Assembly: GCA_022360655.1 (NCBI GenBank)
Contig: JAKSCK010000050.1
Location: 1 to 64,000, forward strand
Reading direction: 5' to 3'
Source: Spirochaetales bacterium
GTDB lineage: Bacteria > Spirochaetota > Spirochaetia > DSM-2461
DNA: 64,000 nt
The notes beneath the pieces were generated by a model. It did no database searches. It was not told the DNA's origin and was given only the letters and a program-made list of their open reading frames with translations. Below, one piece after another: positions 34,561 to 45,300 of this stretch; the first letter of the stretch is position 1, and the number at the start of each line of letters is the position of its first letter. Both the position numbers and the translations under genes were made by a program.

Positions 34561-34592
34561 CGACGCCGAAACTGACGGCACAACAGCAATTC

Positions 34593-36377
34593 ATGAATAC
34601 AATTCGGAATTTAAACAAACACATGAAAGGAAGCCGAGGGCTTTACTTTGCTTCCCTCCTTTCCATTGCTCTGGCCTCCTTCTTTGGACTCCTTCAACCT
34701 CAAATCATTCGCATCATTTTGGATGTGGGCTTGGGCAATGGGGAATGGACTGGTGCAGCATGGGTGGGAAAAATCCTCCAAAACCTTGGAGGAGCTCCTT
34801 GGATTCAAACACATCTCCCCCTTGCCGCCGCCCTTTCGGTGGCCATGATGGCCCTCTCTGGCCTCTTTCTCTATCTTCGAGGACGATGGGCCGCCATAGC
34901 CGCCGAAGACACAGCTCGACGCCTCCGTGAACGACTCTACAATCACTTGCATCTTTTGGAGTTTGACTATTTCAGTCGAGCCAACACTGGCGATCTTATC
35001 CAGAGGTGCACCAGTGATTTAGAAACCGTTCGAAGTTTCCTTGCTACCCAGGCCGTGGAAATTGGCCGTGGTGTGTTCCTGGTGCTACTCACTGGCCTCC
35101 TGATGTTTCGCTCCAATGCCCTCTTGGCTGTTGTGTCACTGTCCATCCTTCCTGCCATAGTGGTCTTTGGTTACATCTTCTTCCAGAAAGTGCGAAAGAC
35201 ATTTCAAGAATCGGATGCCGCGGAAGGACAACTCAGTGACACCCTTCAAGAAAATGTTTCAGGAATACGAGTGGTGCGCGCCTTTGCTCGTCGTGATTAT
35301 GAAGAGCAGCGTTTTGACAAACGCAATGTGGATTTTCGTGATAAAACCTACAAGCTGATACGTCTGCTTGCTTGGTACTGGTCCATCTCCAACCTTCTTT
35401 GCACCATTCAAATTGGACTTGTGACCGTGGTGGGGGGAATCATGGCAGCCCAAGGAACCATCACCATTGGAACCGCTGTGGTGTTTTTTTCCTATGTGGC
35501 CCGCCTCCTATGGCCCGTTCGTCAAATGGGACGCATCCTCTCCGAACTTGGAAAAACATCCGTGTCCTTAGGACGTATGGAGGAAATCCTTGCAGAACCC
35601 CCGGAAACCGAAGAGGGCACCCACCAACAACCCATTCAGGGAAGCATTGAGTTTGACCAGGTCAGCTTTGGCTATCGTCCAGATCAACCTGTCTTAAAAA
35701 ATGTCAGTTTCCGGGCAAAGCCTGGTGAAGTGGTGGCCATACTGGGTCCAACAGGAGCCGGCAAGAGTACCCTTGCGCACCTCATCCCCCGACTCTATGA
35801 CCCTCAAGCTGGGCGCATCCTCATTGACGGAGTGGATAGCCGACAATGGAACAAACGCAAACTCCGTGAACAGATTTGCATCATCCTCCAAGAACCCTTC
35901 CTTTTTCACCGAAGCGTTAAAGAGAATGTGGCCCTGGCCGTTCAAGATGCCGGAGATGACGAAGTCTGCCGTTCTACGCGTCTTTCAGCCCTGCATGATG
36001 TGATTGAAGGATTTGAAAAAGGCTATGACACCATGGTGGGAGAAGGGGGAGTCACCCTCTCTGGTGGCCAGAAGCAGCGGGTGGCCCTGGCTCGAACCCT
36101 GATGCGACAACCACGGGTGGTGATTCTAGACGACTCTTTGAGTGCCGTGGATGCGGAAACTGATGAACGAATTCGCGGCAATCTCAAAGAGGCCTTTGGT
36201 GACAGCACCGTCTTCATCATTGCCCACCGCGCCGGAACCCTGATGAATGCCGATCGCATTTTAGTACTTGAGGACGGACAGGTGACTCAAGAGGGACAGC
36301 ATGAGGATCTGGTGGCCACAGACGGACTGTATCAACGAATTTGGAACCTCCAAAAAGATGGAGAATTAGCATCATGA
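34593..36377 (+). CDS. ABC exporter half-transporter with degenerate catalytic site
   Basis: From ATG 34593, 594 residues: an exporter-type six-helix membrane domain (~15-325) and an ATPase domain. Motifs are Walker A GPTGAGKST, Q-loop ILQEPFLF, signature LSGGQKQR and switch IAHRAGT. The Walker B end reads VVILDDSLSAVD: the catalytic Glu is Asp. This substitution marks one partner of heterodimeric exporters such as BmrC or TM287. A frame from 34482 would include the leader hairpin and is rejected. It overlaps the next gene by 4 nt (ATGA). The substrate is probably a drug or lipid-like compound. Confidence 0.92.
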   Translation: MNTIRNLNKHMKGSRGLYFASLLSIALASFFGLLQPQIIRIILDVGLGNGEWTGAAWVGKILQNLGGAPWIQTHLPLAAALSVAMMALSGLFLYLRGRWAAIAAEDTARRLRERLYNHLHLLEFDYFSRANTGDLIQRCTSDLETVRSFLATQAVEIGRGVFLVLLTGLLMFRSNALLAVVSLSILPAIVVFGYIFFQKVRKTFQESDAAEGQLSDTLQENVSGIRVVRAFARRDYEEQRFDKRNVDFRDKTYKLIRLLAWYWSISNLLCTIQIGLVTVVGGIMAAQGTITIGTAVVFFSYVARLLWPVRQMGRILSELGKTSVSLGRMEEILAEPPETEEGTHQQPIQGSIEFDQVSFGYRPDQPVLKNVSFRAKPGEVVAILGPTGAGKSTLAHLIPRLYDPQAGRILIDGVDSRQWNKRKLREQICIILQEPFLFHRSVKENVALAVQDAGDDEVCRSTRLSALHDVIEGFEKGYDTMVGEGGVTLSGGQKQRVALARTLMRQPRVVILDDSLSAVDAETDERIRGNLKEAFGDSTVFIIAHRAGTLMNADRILVLEDGQVTQEGQHEDLVATDGLYQRIWNLQKDGELAS

Positions 36378-38164
36378 ATCAAGAAAACGAATACACAAAG
36401 CGCTTTGATTGGCGCACTTGGAGCCGTCTCATAGGATATGTAGGCCGTCACCGTGGCAAAGTCACGGTGATGGGTGCTGTGATGATTTTTGTGGCTGGGA
36501 TTGATGTGGTTCAACCCTTCCTCACCGGTTGGCTTGTGGACAAAATCATCATTCCTGGAGAATTGGGACGTTTACCGGCCTTCATGATCCTCTTTGCCAC
36601 CTTGGGCCTAGTCCAGGCCTTCAACATTTTTCTCTTCATTGCCCTTGCAGGCAAGGTGGATATGGGGATTTGCTATGATATCCGAAAAGAAGGTTTTGCC
36701 CGACTGCAACAGCTCAGCTTTTCCTTCTTTGATCGCACCAGTTCCGGCTGGATCATTGCACGACTCACATCGGATGCACAAAAACTTGGTGATGTCATCG
36801 CCTGGAGCCTCATTGATATCTCCTGGGGATTATCCTATATGGCCATGATGGCGGTGGCCATGGTGGTGGTAAACTGGAAATTGGCCCTGGTCAGCCTCTG
36901 TGTCCTCCCTCCCCTCTTGGCCGTGTCTCTATGGTTCCAAAAACGCATACTGGCTGGATATCGAAACGTTCGAAAAGAAAATTCCCGCATCACTGGACGC
37001 TTTAGTGAAGGCATTAATGGTGCACGAACCTCAAAAACCCTGGTTCGTGAGGAAGCCAATAATGCCGAATTTTCTCAAATGACCCATTCCATGCGGGAAC
37101 ATTCGGTACGAACCGCCACCCTCTCCTCTTTATTCATGCCCACTGTACTCACACTGGGTGCTGTTGGAACAGCGATGGCCCTTTGGCAGGGAGGAGAAGC
37201 CGTGCTTGCGGGCACAGGCCTCACCTATGGAGTGCTGGTTTCTTTTGTGTTTGCCACCGCCGGATTTTTTGAACCGGTCATTGAACTGAGTCGTGTTTTT
37301 GCCGACCTCCAATACGCCCAGGCCTCTGCCGAACGAGTCCTCTCTCTTTTGGATGAACGTCCCCAGATTCAAGATCCCCAGAATCCTCTGGATCATGAGC
37401 ATCCCATCCAAGGTGACATTCAATTTAACCATGTGGATTTTCGTTATGGCGATGGGGAGCTCATTCTGAAAGACTTCAATCTCCATGTGAAACAGGGACA
37501 AACCATTGCTCTGGTAGGGGAAACGGGTTCTGGAAAGAGCACCATTGTGAACATGGCCTGCCGATTCTACGAACCCAGCCGTGGACAAATTCTGATTGAT
37601 GGACAAGATTATCGTCAGATGAGCCAGCATCATCTCCAATCGCACTTAGGCTATGTTCTCCAGTCCCCTCAACTCTTTGGAGGCAGCGTCCGAGACAACA
37701 TTCGTTATGGACGACTGAATGCCAGCAATGCCGAAGTAGAACAAGCGGCTCAAACGGTTGGAGCTCATGCCTTTATTCAGAAACTCCCAGAAGGGTATGA
37801 CACAGCTGTTGGTCGGGGAGGAGGTAAACTGAGTGTGGGAGAGAAGCAGCTCATCTCCTTTGCAAGAGCCATCTTGGCCAATCCTGCCATTTTTGTGTTG
37901 GATGAGGCCACCAGCAGTGTGGATGCTGAAACAGAAGAACGCATCCGAGGAGCCATTGCCACCGTATTAGAAGGCCGGACCAGTTTCTTGATTGCTCATC
38001 GTCTCTCCACAGTACGGCGGGCGCACCGCATCTTGGTTCTTGAAAAGGGCGTGGTGATAGAAGAAGGGACCCATGAACAACTCATGGCCCGTCAGGGATC
38101 CTACTACAGCCTTTACAGCCGTCAATTCACACAAGAATTTTCAGCGTTGAGGCGCGGGGCTTAG
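36374..38164 (+). CDS. ABC exporter half-transporter, partner subunit
   Basis: From ATG 36374, 596 residues. Membrane domain ~25-330, then an ATPase with Walker A GETGSGKST, Q-loop VLQSPQLF, a non-canonical signature LSVGEKQL, complete Walker B VFVLDEATSSVD-type (IFVLDEATSSVD) and LIAHRLST. Intact Glu here plus an altered signature is the complement of the Asp in the upstream partner: together they give one active and one degenerate ATP site. Stop 38164 overlaps the stop of the convergent lipoprotein gene by 4 nt. Confidence 0.92.
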   Translation: MNQENEYTKRFDWRTWSRLIGYVGRHRGKVTVMGAVMIFVAGIDVVQPFLTGWLVDKIIIPGELGRLPAFMILFATLGLVQAFNIFLFIALAGKVDMGICYDIRKEGFARLQQLSFSFFDRTSSGWIIARLTSDAQKLGDVIAWSLIDISWGLSYMAMMAVAMVVVNWKLALVSLCVLPPLLAVSLWFQKRILAGYRNVRKENSRITGRFSEGINGARTSKTLVREEANNAEFSQMTHSMREHSVRTATLSSLFMPTVLTLGAVGTAMALWQGGEAVLAGTGLTYGVLVSFVFATAGFFEPVIELSRVFADLQYAQASAERVLSLLDERPQIQDPQNPLDHEHPIQGDIQFNHVDFRYGDGELILKDFNLHVKQGQTIALVGETGSGKSTIVNMACRFYEPSRGQILIDGQDYRQMSQHHLQSHLGYVLQSPQLFGGSVRDNIRYGRLNASNAEVEQAAQTVGAHAFIQKLPEGYDTAVGRGGGKLSVGEKQLISFARAILANPAIFVLDEATSSVDAETEERIRGAIATVLEGRTSFLIAHRLSTVRRAHRILVLEKGVVIEEGTHEQLMARQGSYYSLYSRQFTQEFSALRRGA

Positions 38165-39876
38165 CCCCTTGCCGACCCCGTCCCTGCAGCAGGGACGGGG
38201 TTGGTCGCATTATGAGGCCCTTGGAGTAATGGAAGAAGAAGCGATTCTGGCAAAAGATAGTCCAATCCCTCATGACGTAACCGCCAGGTTCCTTCAGAGG
38301 AATGCACCAGTTCAAATTGCCGGGAACCACCCGTGCTTTCTTCAAAGATGAGCAAGAGAGAATCCTCTGAACTAGGCCGAGCAGGAAGAACAGAGAGGGC
38401 TTCCACAGAAGGAAGGGCATACCAAAAGGGTTGAGCCTCTTCCACTGGCCAAAGAGAACCATCTTGGCTCAACCAATTCCCATTTTGTTCTGTCAGCTGC
38501 CAAAGAACTGTTCCTGATGACTCCAAAGATCCACGAATAGGAGACGCCAATTGACGAAAGGGACGAAGCTCCATCCAGTATCGGGCATCACCATTCAATT
38601 GTGGTGGAAAAAGAAGAGGAAGAAAGAACTCTCGTCCAAGATGCTCCACCCAAACTCCTTCCCTCAGGTTTTGCCTAAGAAGAGGATACGTCCGGCGTTT
38701 TCCACTCTGAGATTCCATCCAAAGTGTAAGAGGAGCGTCTTGTATTTGAGCCTCTCCCCCTTGTCGGGCTTCAGGAAGAGCCAGAGCCATTTGATTCAAA
38801 AATTGATCCACCCGATCTTCCCGGGCAGGAAGCTTCCAATCCTCTGACTGCACAAACCATCCACTTTCTTCCTGGATAAGACGAAAATCCTGTTGATTTT
38901 GATCAATAAAACCAAAACTTTTTATTGTTTTTGGCAGGGATGCAAAAGGTGAGTGGGGTTCAAAATCGCTCAGAGATTTGGCCCGTGATTTTTCCAATTG
39001 TTCTTTTGGAACCACACGTTCCAAAAGAAGCTCTCGTCCTGAAGCGATGAGCAAGGCCGTGTCCAACTCACGAAAGGAATACAATCCCTTGATGTAGGCC
39101 TCATCGTTGAGAATTTGAAAATCATCCAAATAAATCACGCGGCCTTCACTCAACTGTCCTGAGTTTGATTGGGCCCAAAGAGAAAGATTGCTTTTGGCTC
39201 CCTCTGGACTTGGCACAACAATGATGCCTCCACCGCTTGAAAGATGCGCTTCCAACTCAGGCCTCAGGGTGGAAAAATCCAACCCAGGGGAATCGCGAAG
39301 AAGAAGAACATCTCCAGGTTGATCTGCACCTTGCTCACCCCACGGAATGAGAGCCCATCGCCCCTCTAATCCTGCAGGCCGGGGAAAAGGAAAGGACGCC
39401 TCATACGAGTCCGGGAATAAAAGGATGCGCCGAGGGGAACCAGCCTCTAAGTCTTCTAGAGCCCGTTGCCAATCCGCAGAGAACCAGGAGGGATCCCAGG
39501 CATCAGGAATCACAATCTGCCTCTTGTCTTGATCCATCACAAGAGAGGACCAAAGAGAATAAGACGCACCAAATTGATCTTGAGCCGAAAGGGGAAAAGC
39601 TCCCAAGGGGCGCTGTTCTCCAGGATGGGGGGGACGAATCACCAGGGTTGGAGCAGGAGTCATCAAAGAAAGAGCATTGGATAAAGCGGACTGGATGAGC
39701 TCAATATCCTTTGATGCTTCGACTTGAGTGGAGAGATACCAAGTGATGCGGGTTTCCACCCCTTCTGGGGTTTTTTGACAGGAATTGCTGAAGAGCATCC
39801 CCAAGAACAAGGCCACTCCCAGCAAATAACGCGGCCCCCTACTCTGTTTCAGCAGCGTCCTGTGCATCCTCTTCAT
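38161..39876 (-). CDS. large putative lipoprotein of unknown function
   Basis: A 571-residue protein with a basic N-terminus, a hydrophobic stretch (YLLGVALFLGMLF, about 17-29) and a lipobox-like SNSC at 30-33. This is a spirochaete-style loose lipobox. The rest is beta-rich with many W residues, and holds a GGGIIVVPS segment near residue 215. A distant resemblance to DUF4340/GldG-type periplasmic proteins is possible but unproved. The start is 39876, or 39867 at the next Met, overlapping RNase Z by up to 38 nt. The last ~12 codons are encoded by the hairpin at 38175-38201. Confidence 0.75.
   Translation of the reverse strand: MKRMHRTLLKQSRGPRYLLGVALFLGMLFSNSCQKTPEGVETRITWYLSTQVEASKDIELIQSALSNALSLMTPAPTLVIRPPHPGEQRPLGAFPLSAQDQFGASYSLWSSLVMDQDKRQIVIPDAWDPSWFSADWQRALEDLEAGSPRRILLFPDSYEASFPFPRPAGLEGRWALIPWGEQGADQPGDVLLLRDSPGLDFSTLRPELEAHLSSGGGIIVVPSPEGAKSNLSLWAQSNSGQLSEGRVIYLDDFQILNDEAYIKGLYSFRELDTALLIASGRELLLERVVPKEQLEKSRAKSLSDFEPHSPFASLPKTIKSFGFIDQNQQDFRLIQEESGWFVQSEDWKLPAREDRVDQFLNQMALALPEARQGGEAQIQDAPLTLWMESQSGKRRTYPLLRQNLREGVWVEHLGREFFLPLLFPPQLNGDARYWMELRPFRQLASPIRGSLESSGTVLWQLTEQNGNWLSQDGSLWPVEEAQPFWYALPSVEALSVLPARPSSEDSLLLIFEESTGGSRQFELVHSSEGTWRLRHEGLDYLLPESLLLPLLQGPHNATNPVPAAGTGSARG
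38175..38201 (+). terminator. terminator of the ABC exporter operon, embedded in the convergent gene
   Basis: Perfect 12-bp stem ACCCCGTCCCTG/CAGGGACGGGGT with loop CAG, 11 nt after the exporter stop. It lies within the C-terminal codons of the opposite-strand lipoprotein gene. T residues after it on the plus strand are few. Confidence 0.6.
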
Positions 39877-40804
39877 CCTGATGGGGAACTTGGATCACCA
39901 TTCGATCTCGACATAAAAACGCCCCAGGGAAATGTTCACGGCATTCATCCCGAAGAATCTTGAGTTCACGGTCTGTGTAACGGGGACTGTAATGAATCAT
40001 ACCCATTTTTTTAATGCCACCAGCTTGGGCCGCAATGCGCCCCGCCTGTTTGGCTGTGAGATGTTTTTTTTCGCGTGCGGATGCTGCGAACTCTTCACTA
40101 AACATGGCCTCACAAATCAGCAAATCTGATTGAGCCACCTCGGTTGGAATGTCATCACGCCAGGCTGTATCCGTGACATAACTCACCTTGCGTCCCTGGC
40201 GTTCCTCTCCCATCACATCCTGTGGAGTGACAATACGTCCTCCCTCAAGCTCCACGTTGCTGCCTTTTTGCAACTGTCCCCAAAGGGGTCCCCGAGGAAC
40301 CTGAGCGGCTTCCGCCTTTTCTGGATAGAAGATTCCCGGACGATCATCCTCTACAAGACTGTAGCCAACACAAACTTTAGAATGGCGCAAAGGAAAGGAA
40401 CGAATGCTGTATCCATCTCCCCGAAAAACCTCTTGAGCAACGGAAGGTTTTTCAATCTCTCGAATTTCAATGGGATAATTGATGTACATATCCAAGACTT
40501 TCCGACTGGATTCCACATATTCCCGAACCTTGGGAGGACCAATGATCACCAGAGGTTCATCGCGTTCCACCTGAGCCGTCAACATCAGAATTCCGGGTAA
40601 ACCTGTGATGTGGTCGGCATGGGTATGGCTGATGAGAATAACAGAGATTTTCTTCCATTTGAGGTTCAGCTTTCGCAAACTGATTTGCGTGGCTTCTCCA
40701 CAATCAAAAAGAAAGAGTTCGCCCTCCCGACGGAGCAGCATAGAGGTAAGATTTCTGTTGGGCAGGGGCATCATGCCACCTGTCCCGAGGATGAAGCTTT
40801 CCAT
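39839..40804 (-). CDS. rnz: ribonuclease Z (short form)
   Basis: tRNA 3'-processing endonuclease of the metallo-beta-lactamase fold, needed because the tRNAs here do not encode CCA. ATG 40804 gives 321 residues beginning MESFILGTGGMMPLPNRN. Zinc ligands are H60, H62, D64 and H65 in SHTHADH; further His ligands are in LRHSKVCVGY and MIHYSPRYTDRE, with the catalytic-region CEAMFS. The tail is acidic. No ribosome site is visible; TACATT ends 10 nt upstream. It lies between two lipoprotein genes on the same strand. Confidence 0.94.
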   Translation of the reverse strand: MESFILGTGGMMPLPNRNLTSMLLRREGELFLFDCGEATQISLRKLNLKWKKISVILISHTHADHITGLPGILMLTAQVERDEPLVIIGPPKVREYVESSRKVLDMYINYPIEIREIEKPSVAQEVFRGDGYSIRSFPLRHSKVCVGYSLVEDDRPGIFYPEKAEAAQVPRGPLWGQLQKGSNVELEGGRIVTPQDVMGEERQGRKVSYVTDTAWRDDIPTEVAQSDLLICEAMFSEEFAASAREKKHLTAKQAGRIAAQAGGIKKMGMIHYSPRYTDRELKILRDECREHFPGAFLCRDRMVIQVPHQDEEDAQDAAETE

Positions 40805-40853
40805 TTGGCTTTGGAATGTACCGTAAAATCCTTGAGTTGGGAAGCTGGCCCCC

Positions 40854-42227
40854 CTAATTTTGAATGGCCTTCCTGGCCTCTCCCAACTCTTTGAGCATGG
40901 GAGGAAACGCAGAATCATCAACAAGAGAGGTTCTCAGCTCCTCTCGAAGGCGATTGGCTAAATTCATATCCGCAAATTCCAGGAATCGAGGAAGATCACG
41001 CTGAATATAATCTTCCATATCCCGGTACACCTCTGGAGCAATGGAACGCGCTTCTGTTTCCGAATTCTTTGAAACCATGGCTCTATCCAAGAAGGCTACA
41101 TCACCTCGGGAGTTTGCCAGAGCCCAAACAGAGAAAAAGGCATGTCCAACCACCTCTTCCAAATCCTGTTGGGCATTCTCCAGTTGACGACGATACCAGC
41201 TGGCATTGGAGAAACGTTCTATGAACGCCTCCTCACCCAATTCCTCTGACCCACTTTTGGCTGGCAAGAATTCAACCGTGACTTGCTGATCCAAATCCAC
41301 ACGTGTTCCCACCGCTTCATCGGAGCCATCAGTAAGACATTGAGCTCGAAGTGTCACACTTCCCTCATACATTCGACGCCATGTCACTTGTCCACGGAAT
41401 GTATAATCATCCTCCATGCCACTGGTGACATCAATCCGTCCATCAATGGAGATGTACACATCGGCTCCCGCTTTCCGAGCCAGGGCTTCTGATGGATGCT
41501 CCACAAAGGCAAGAAAATCGGCTCGGTCCGCATCTTCAATAGCATTTCGAATGTCCCGCTTCAAACCATCTTCCACACCAATGGGAAGAGGGATTCCTGG
41601 TGATGTGCGTATGTCCAAGGAATCAGATGCAAAAGAAATGGTGATGGTGCCTTTTTCCCGGCAAAGGCGTTTAAGCCTTCTCCCATCCCGATAATCTGGA
41701 ATGATGGCATCGATTGTGTCAAAAAGATCTGCGGCTTGAATGTAACTCTCTCTTGTCCCCTCATTCATGAGAGATATGGCCCGGTCATATTTGATGAGAG
41801 CAGAGGCGGCCTTAGCTCTTCGAAGGGGTTCTGAAAAATCCTGGGGCTGAAGAAAGGCTGACGCAGGCGATCTAAACACCTTTTCGTTCATATCATAGAG
41901 CATCTGATAAAGAATCCAAGCCTCTTCACGCTCTGTATCATTCCCCTTCATCAAGGCCTGAGCCGCATCATCAAGACGTCTCTCTGCAAGAGGATGTCGC
42001 CGTAGCAGAAAATCCTTAGCTGCAAGAACATCCTCTCCTTCTTGATCTTGTTCCCAGGCCAAATCAAAAGAGGCCAATGCATCTTCAATGGCAAGGGCAT
42101 ATTCTCGTTTTTCCCATTCCTCTTCTGCACGATTCAAGAGTTGGGAAGGTGACACACATGAACTCAAAACAAGAGCTGTGATGATCAGAACCCCAGTGTT
42201 CAACCAAGAGGATGATTTGTCTGTCAT
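40854..42227 (-). CDS. putative lipoprotein with TPR-like helical repeats
   Basis: ATG 42227 with AAGGAG upstream, 457 residues. The signal peptide TGVLIITALVLSSC has lipobox LSSC near residue 24. Residues ~30-190 are helical and resemble tetratricopeptide repeats (NRAEEEWEKREYALAIEDAL; SALIKYDRAISLMNEGT). The middle third is beta-rich and holds ADVYISIDGRIDV. I recognise no enzyme. Membership of an envelope-assembly or LPP20-like group is a guess. The gene is 73 nt downstream of metH and 50 nt upstream of rnz. Confidence 0.8.
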   Translation of the reverse strand: MTDKSSSWLNTGVLIITALVLSSCVSPSQLLNRAEEEWEKREYALAIEDALASFDLAWEQDQEGEDVLAAKDFLLRRHPLAERRLDDAAQALMKGNDTEREEAWILYQMLYDMNEKVFRSPASAFLQPQDFSEPLRRAKAASALIKYDRAISLMNEGTRESYIQAADLFDTIDAIIPDYRDGRRLKRLCREKGTITISFASDSLDIRTSPGIPLPIGVEDGLKRDIRNAIEDADRADFLAFVEHPSEALARKAGADVYISIDGRIDVTSGMEDDYTFRGQVTWRRMYEGSVTLRAQCLTDGSDEAVGTRVDLDQQVTVEFLPAKSGSEELGEEAFIERFSNASWYRRQLENAQQDLEEVVGHAFFSVWALANSRGDVAFLDRAMVSKNSETEARSIAPEVYRDMEDYIQRDLPRFLEFADMNLANRLREELRTSLVDDSAFPPMLKELGEARKAIQN

Positions 42228-42300
42228 TGTGGTGCTCCTTTCTGCGCCAACCATTTCATTCTAATGTGTTCCAGAATGCAATTCCTCATGCGTGTATTTC

Positions 42301-45300
42301 TCAAGCATTCGAGGCATCATAGGACAGGAACTGAGCCAGCCAACCTTCGGCCTCGGAACGAGTCATTCCCCGGCGCTGAGCATAGTCTTCCACCTGCTCC
42401 AAGGTCAGTCGCCCCACACTGAAATAACTGATGCCAGGACGACAGAACACATAGGCACAGACAGAAGCGGCAGGATGCATCATGGTGCTCTCTGTGAGAG
42501 TGACACCAATGGCCTCAGTGACTCCTAGCAACGCAAAAATATCCCGTTTCACAGTATGATCTGGGCAGGGGGGATAGCCAGGAGCAGGACGAATCCCATC
42601 ATAATTTCCTGCAATGATGCTCTCAGGAGTCAGATTTTCCTCTGGAGAACTTCCCCACACCCGTGTTCGCATCTCACGATGCACCCATTCCGATGCCGCT
42701 TCTCCAATGCGATCAAAAAGGGACTGCAGCACCAGGGCTCCGTAGTCATCATTAACCCGTTTTCGTTCCAGAAGAGCCTCTTCCGCTCCAACACCGCCAG
42801 TTGCAACGGCAAACCCCAGCCAATCCTGAACACCACTCCCTTCCGGGGCCATCCAATCCGCTTGCGAAAGATAGTAGGGAATGTCCTTTTTTCGCCCGCT
42901 TTGACGCAACTGCGGAAGAACACATTGAACCGTTTGACGGGATTCATCAGTGTAGATGAGGATGTCATCTCCTCGGGAGGCCGCAGGGAAGATTCCTGCC
43001 ACCGCCGCCGCACCACCAACTCCAGCGGCCTTAAGTCGTTCCAATTGAGCCTTTGCATCGGCAATAAGACGTTTGGCCGCCTCCCCTTTTTCAGGGTGAT
43101 CCAAAACCGCAGGGTAAGCTCCATCAATATCCCAGGCATAGAGGAAGAAACGCCAATCAATGAGGGGGATGATGTCTTCTAGAGGTATGGACTCAAAGAC
43201 GGTGATCCCAGTCTTTGCAGGAGTGGGCAGCTGATGCTGACGGGACCATCCCCCTTCTGGAAGCCATTTTTTCTCCTGGGCTTGGGCCAGTTGAAGATGC
43301 TCCCGGCCTGACACACGCTTATTTTTTTGTTCCCGAAGACGCTCCTGCTCCTGACGAATCCGTTGAACTTCCGTCTTTCGCCGTTCAGGATCCAACAAGG
43401 TGGTGACCACCTGAGGAGCCAACGATGCATCCTTCACATGCACCACAGGCCCAGAGTACAGGGGGGCCAATTTTAAAGCCGTGTGCATGGCACTGGTGGT
43501 GGCACCGCCAATGAGGAGGGGAATGGTCCATCCCCGCTCTTCCATCATGGTGGCCACCCGTCCCATCTGTTCCAAACTGGGGGTAATCAAACCAGAGAGT
43601 CCTATGGCATCGGCTCCCCAGGTTTCCGCCCGCTCTAGAATCTGTTCTGGTGGAACCATCACCCCCAAATCTTCCACATCAAAACCATTGCATTGGAGCA
43701 CCACACCCACAATGTTCTTGCCAATGTCATGAACATCTCCTTGGACCGTGGCCATCACAATGCGGCCACCAAGACCCTGGCCCTCTGCCTGATCCAAAAA
43801 GGGTTGAAGCACACCCACGGCTTTTTTCATCACCCGAGCACTTTTTACCACCTGAGGAAGGAACATCTTTCCGTCCCCAAAAAGGCTTCCCACCCGGTCC
43901 ATTCCCGCCATGAGAGGCCCTTCAATCACGGATAAGGCACTCCCCAAGGAGTGATAGGCTTCTAGAGCATCCTCTTCCACCCATCCTGCCAGTCCTTTGA
44001 CTAAGGCATGCCCCAGCCGTCCAGCAGCATCCTGTTCACGCCATTGCAAATCTTCCGCTGCAGCCGTGGTTCTTCCAGCAAAATTCTCCGCCACATCTAA
44101 AAGGCGGTCATCCGCATCCTCTTTGCGAGCCAGGATCACATCTTCCACCCGCTCCCTCAGGAGTGGGTCAATCTCATCATAAACCGCCAACTGCCCGGCA
44201 TTCACAATGCCCATGGTGAGACCAGCCTGAATGGCATAATACAAGAACACGGCATGCATGGCCTCTCGAACCGTGTTGTTCCCCCGGAAAGAGAAGGACA
44301 CATTGCTGATACCACCAGAGTACCGAACCCCTGGAAGTTCTTTGGAAAGGATGCCCACCGCTTCAATGAAATCCAGGGCATAACGGGAATGTTCACTGAT
44401 GCCCGTGGCCACAGCAAACACATTCAAATCCAGAATGATGTCCTGGGGAGGGAAACCGGCCTCTTGGGTGAGAAGCTGCACAGCCCGGCGCCCAATCTCT
44501 ACCTTACGCTCTCGGGTATCGGCCTGACCCTTCTCATCAAAAGCCATCACCACCACAGCAGCCCCGTAGCGCCTCACCATGGCCGCCTGTTCCAGAAACG
44601 CTTGCTCTCCCTCTTTCAAGCTCAGGGAATTCACCACACCTTTTCCACCAATGCAACGAAGTCCTGCCTCAAGAGCCGTTTTTTCTGAGGAATCAATCAT
44701 GATGGGAACCCGGGCCACATCCGGTTCCGCCATCAGTAGGTTGAGAAAGCGTTCCATCTCCTCTGGAGCTTCCAACAGCGCATCATCCACATTGACATCC
44801 ACAATTTGGGCACCGTTTTCCACTTGTTGTCGGGCAATTTCCACGGCTTCGTCATACTGCTTCTCTCGGATGAGCCGGGCAAACTTTCGCGATCCAGAAA
44901 CATTGGTCCGTTCCCCCACATTGATGAAGAGGGAATCATCATCAATCACCAGGGTTTCCAAACCACTGAGCTGAGTATGGGACCCATGGACAGGAATTTT
45001 ACGAGGGGAACATGGAGCAACCCGTTGCGCGATTTGCCTGATATGCTCGGGAGTGGTTCCACAGCAGCCGCCCACAATGTTCACCAATCCCTCATCAGCC
45101 ATCCGTCCAATCACCTGGGCCATGAGTTCTGGGCTATCATCATACTGTCCCTCCTCATCAGGCAATCCCGCATTGGGATGAACAGAAACACCAGCGGTGG
45201 CCTGAGAGAGGGAGCGAATATGGGGAACCAAATCCTTGGCTCCGAGAGCACAATTCAATCCAATGGTTAAAGGTTGGGCATGCGAAACTGAAACCCAGAA

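Noticed and set aside
34482-34592. Longer N-terminus for the first ABC exporter subunit, starting at 34482
   Set aside because: It would translate through the terminator hairpin at 34534-34560 and shows no signal or family similarity; ATG 34593 fits exporter N-termini.
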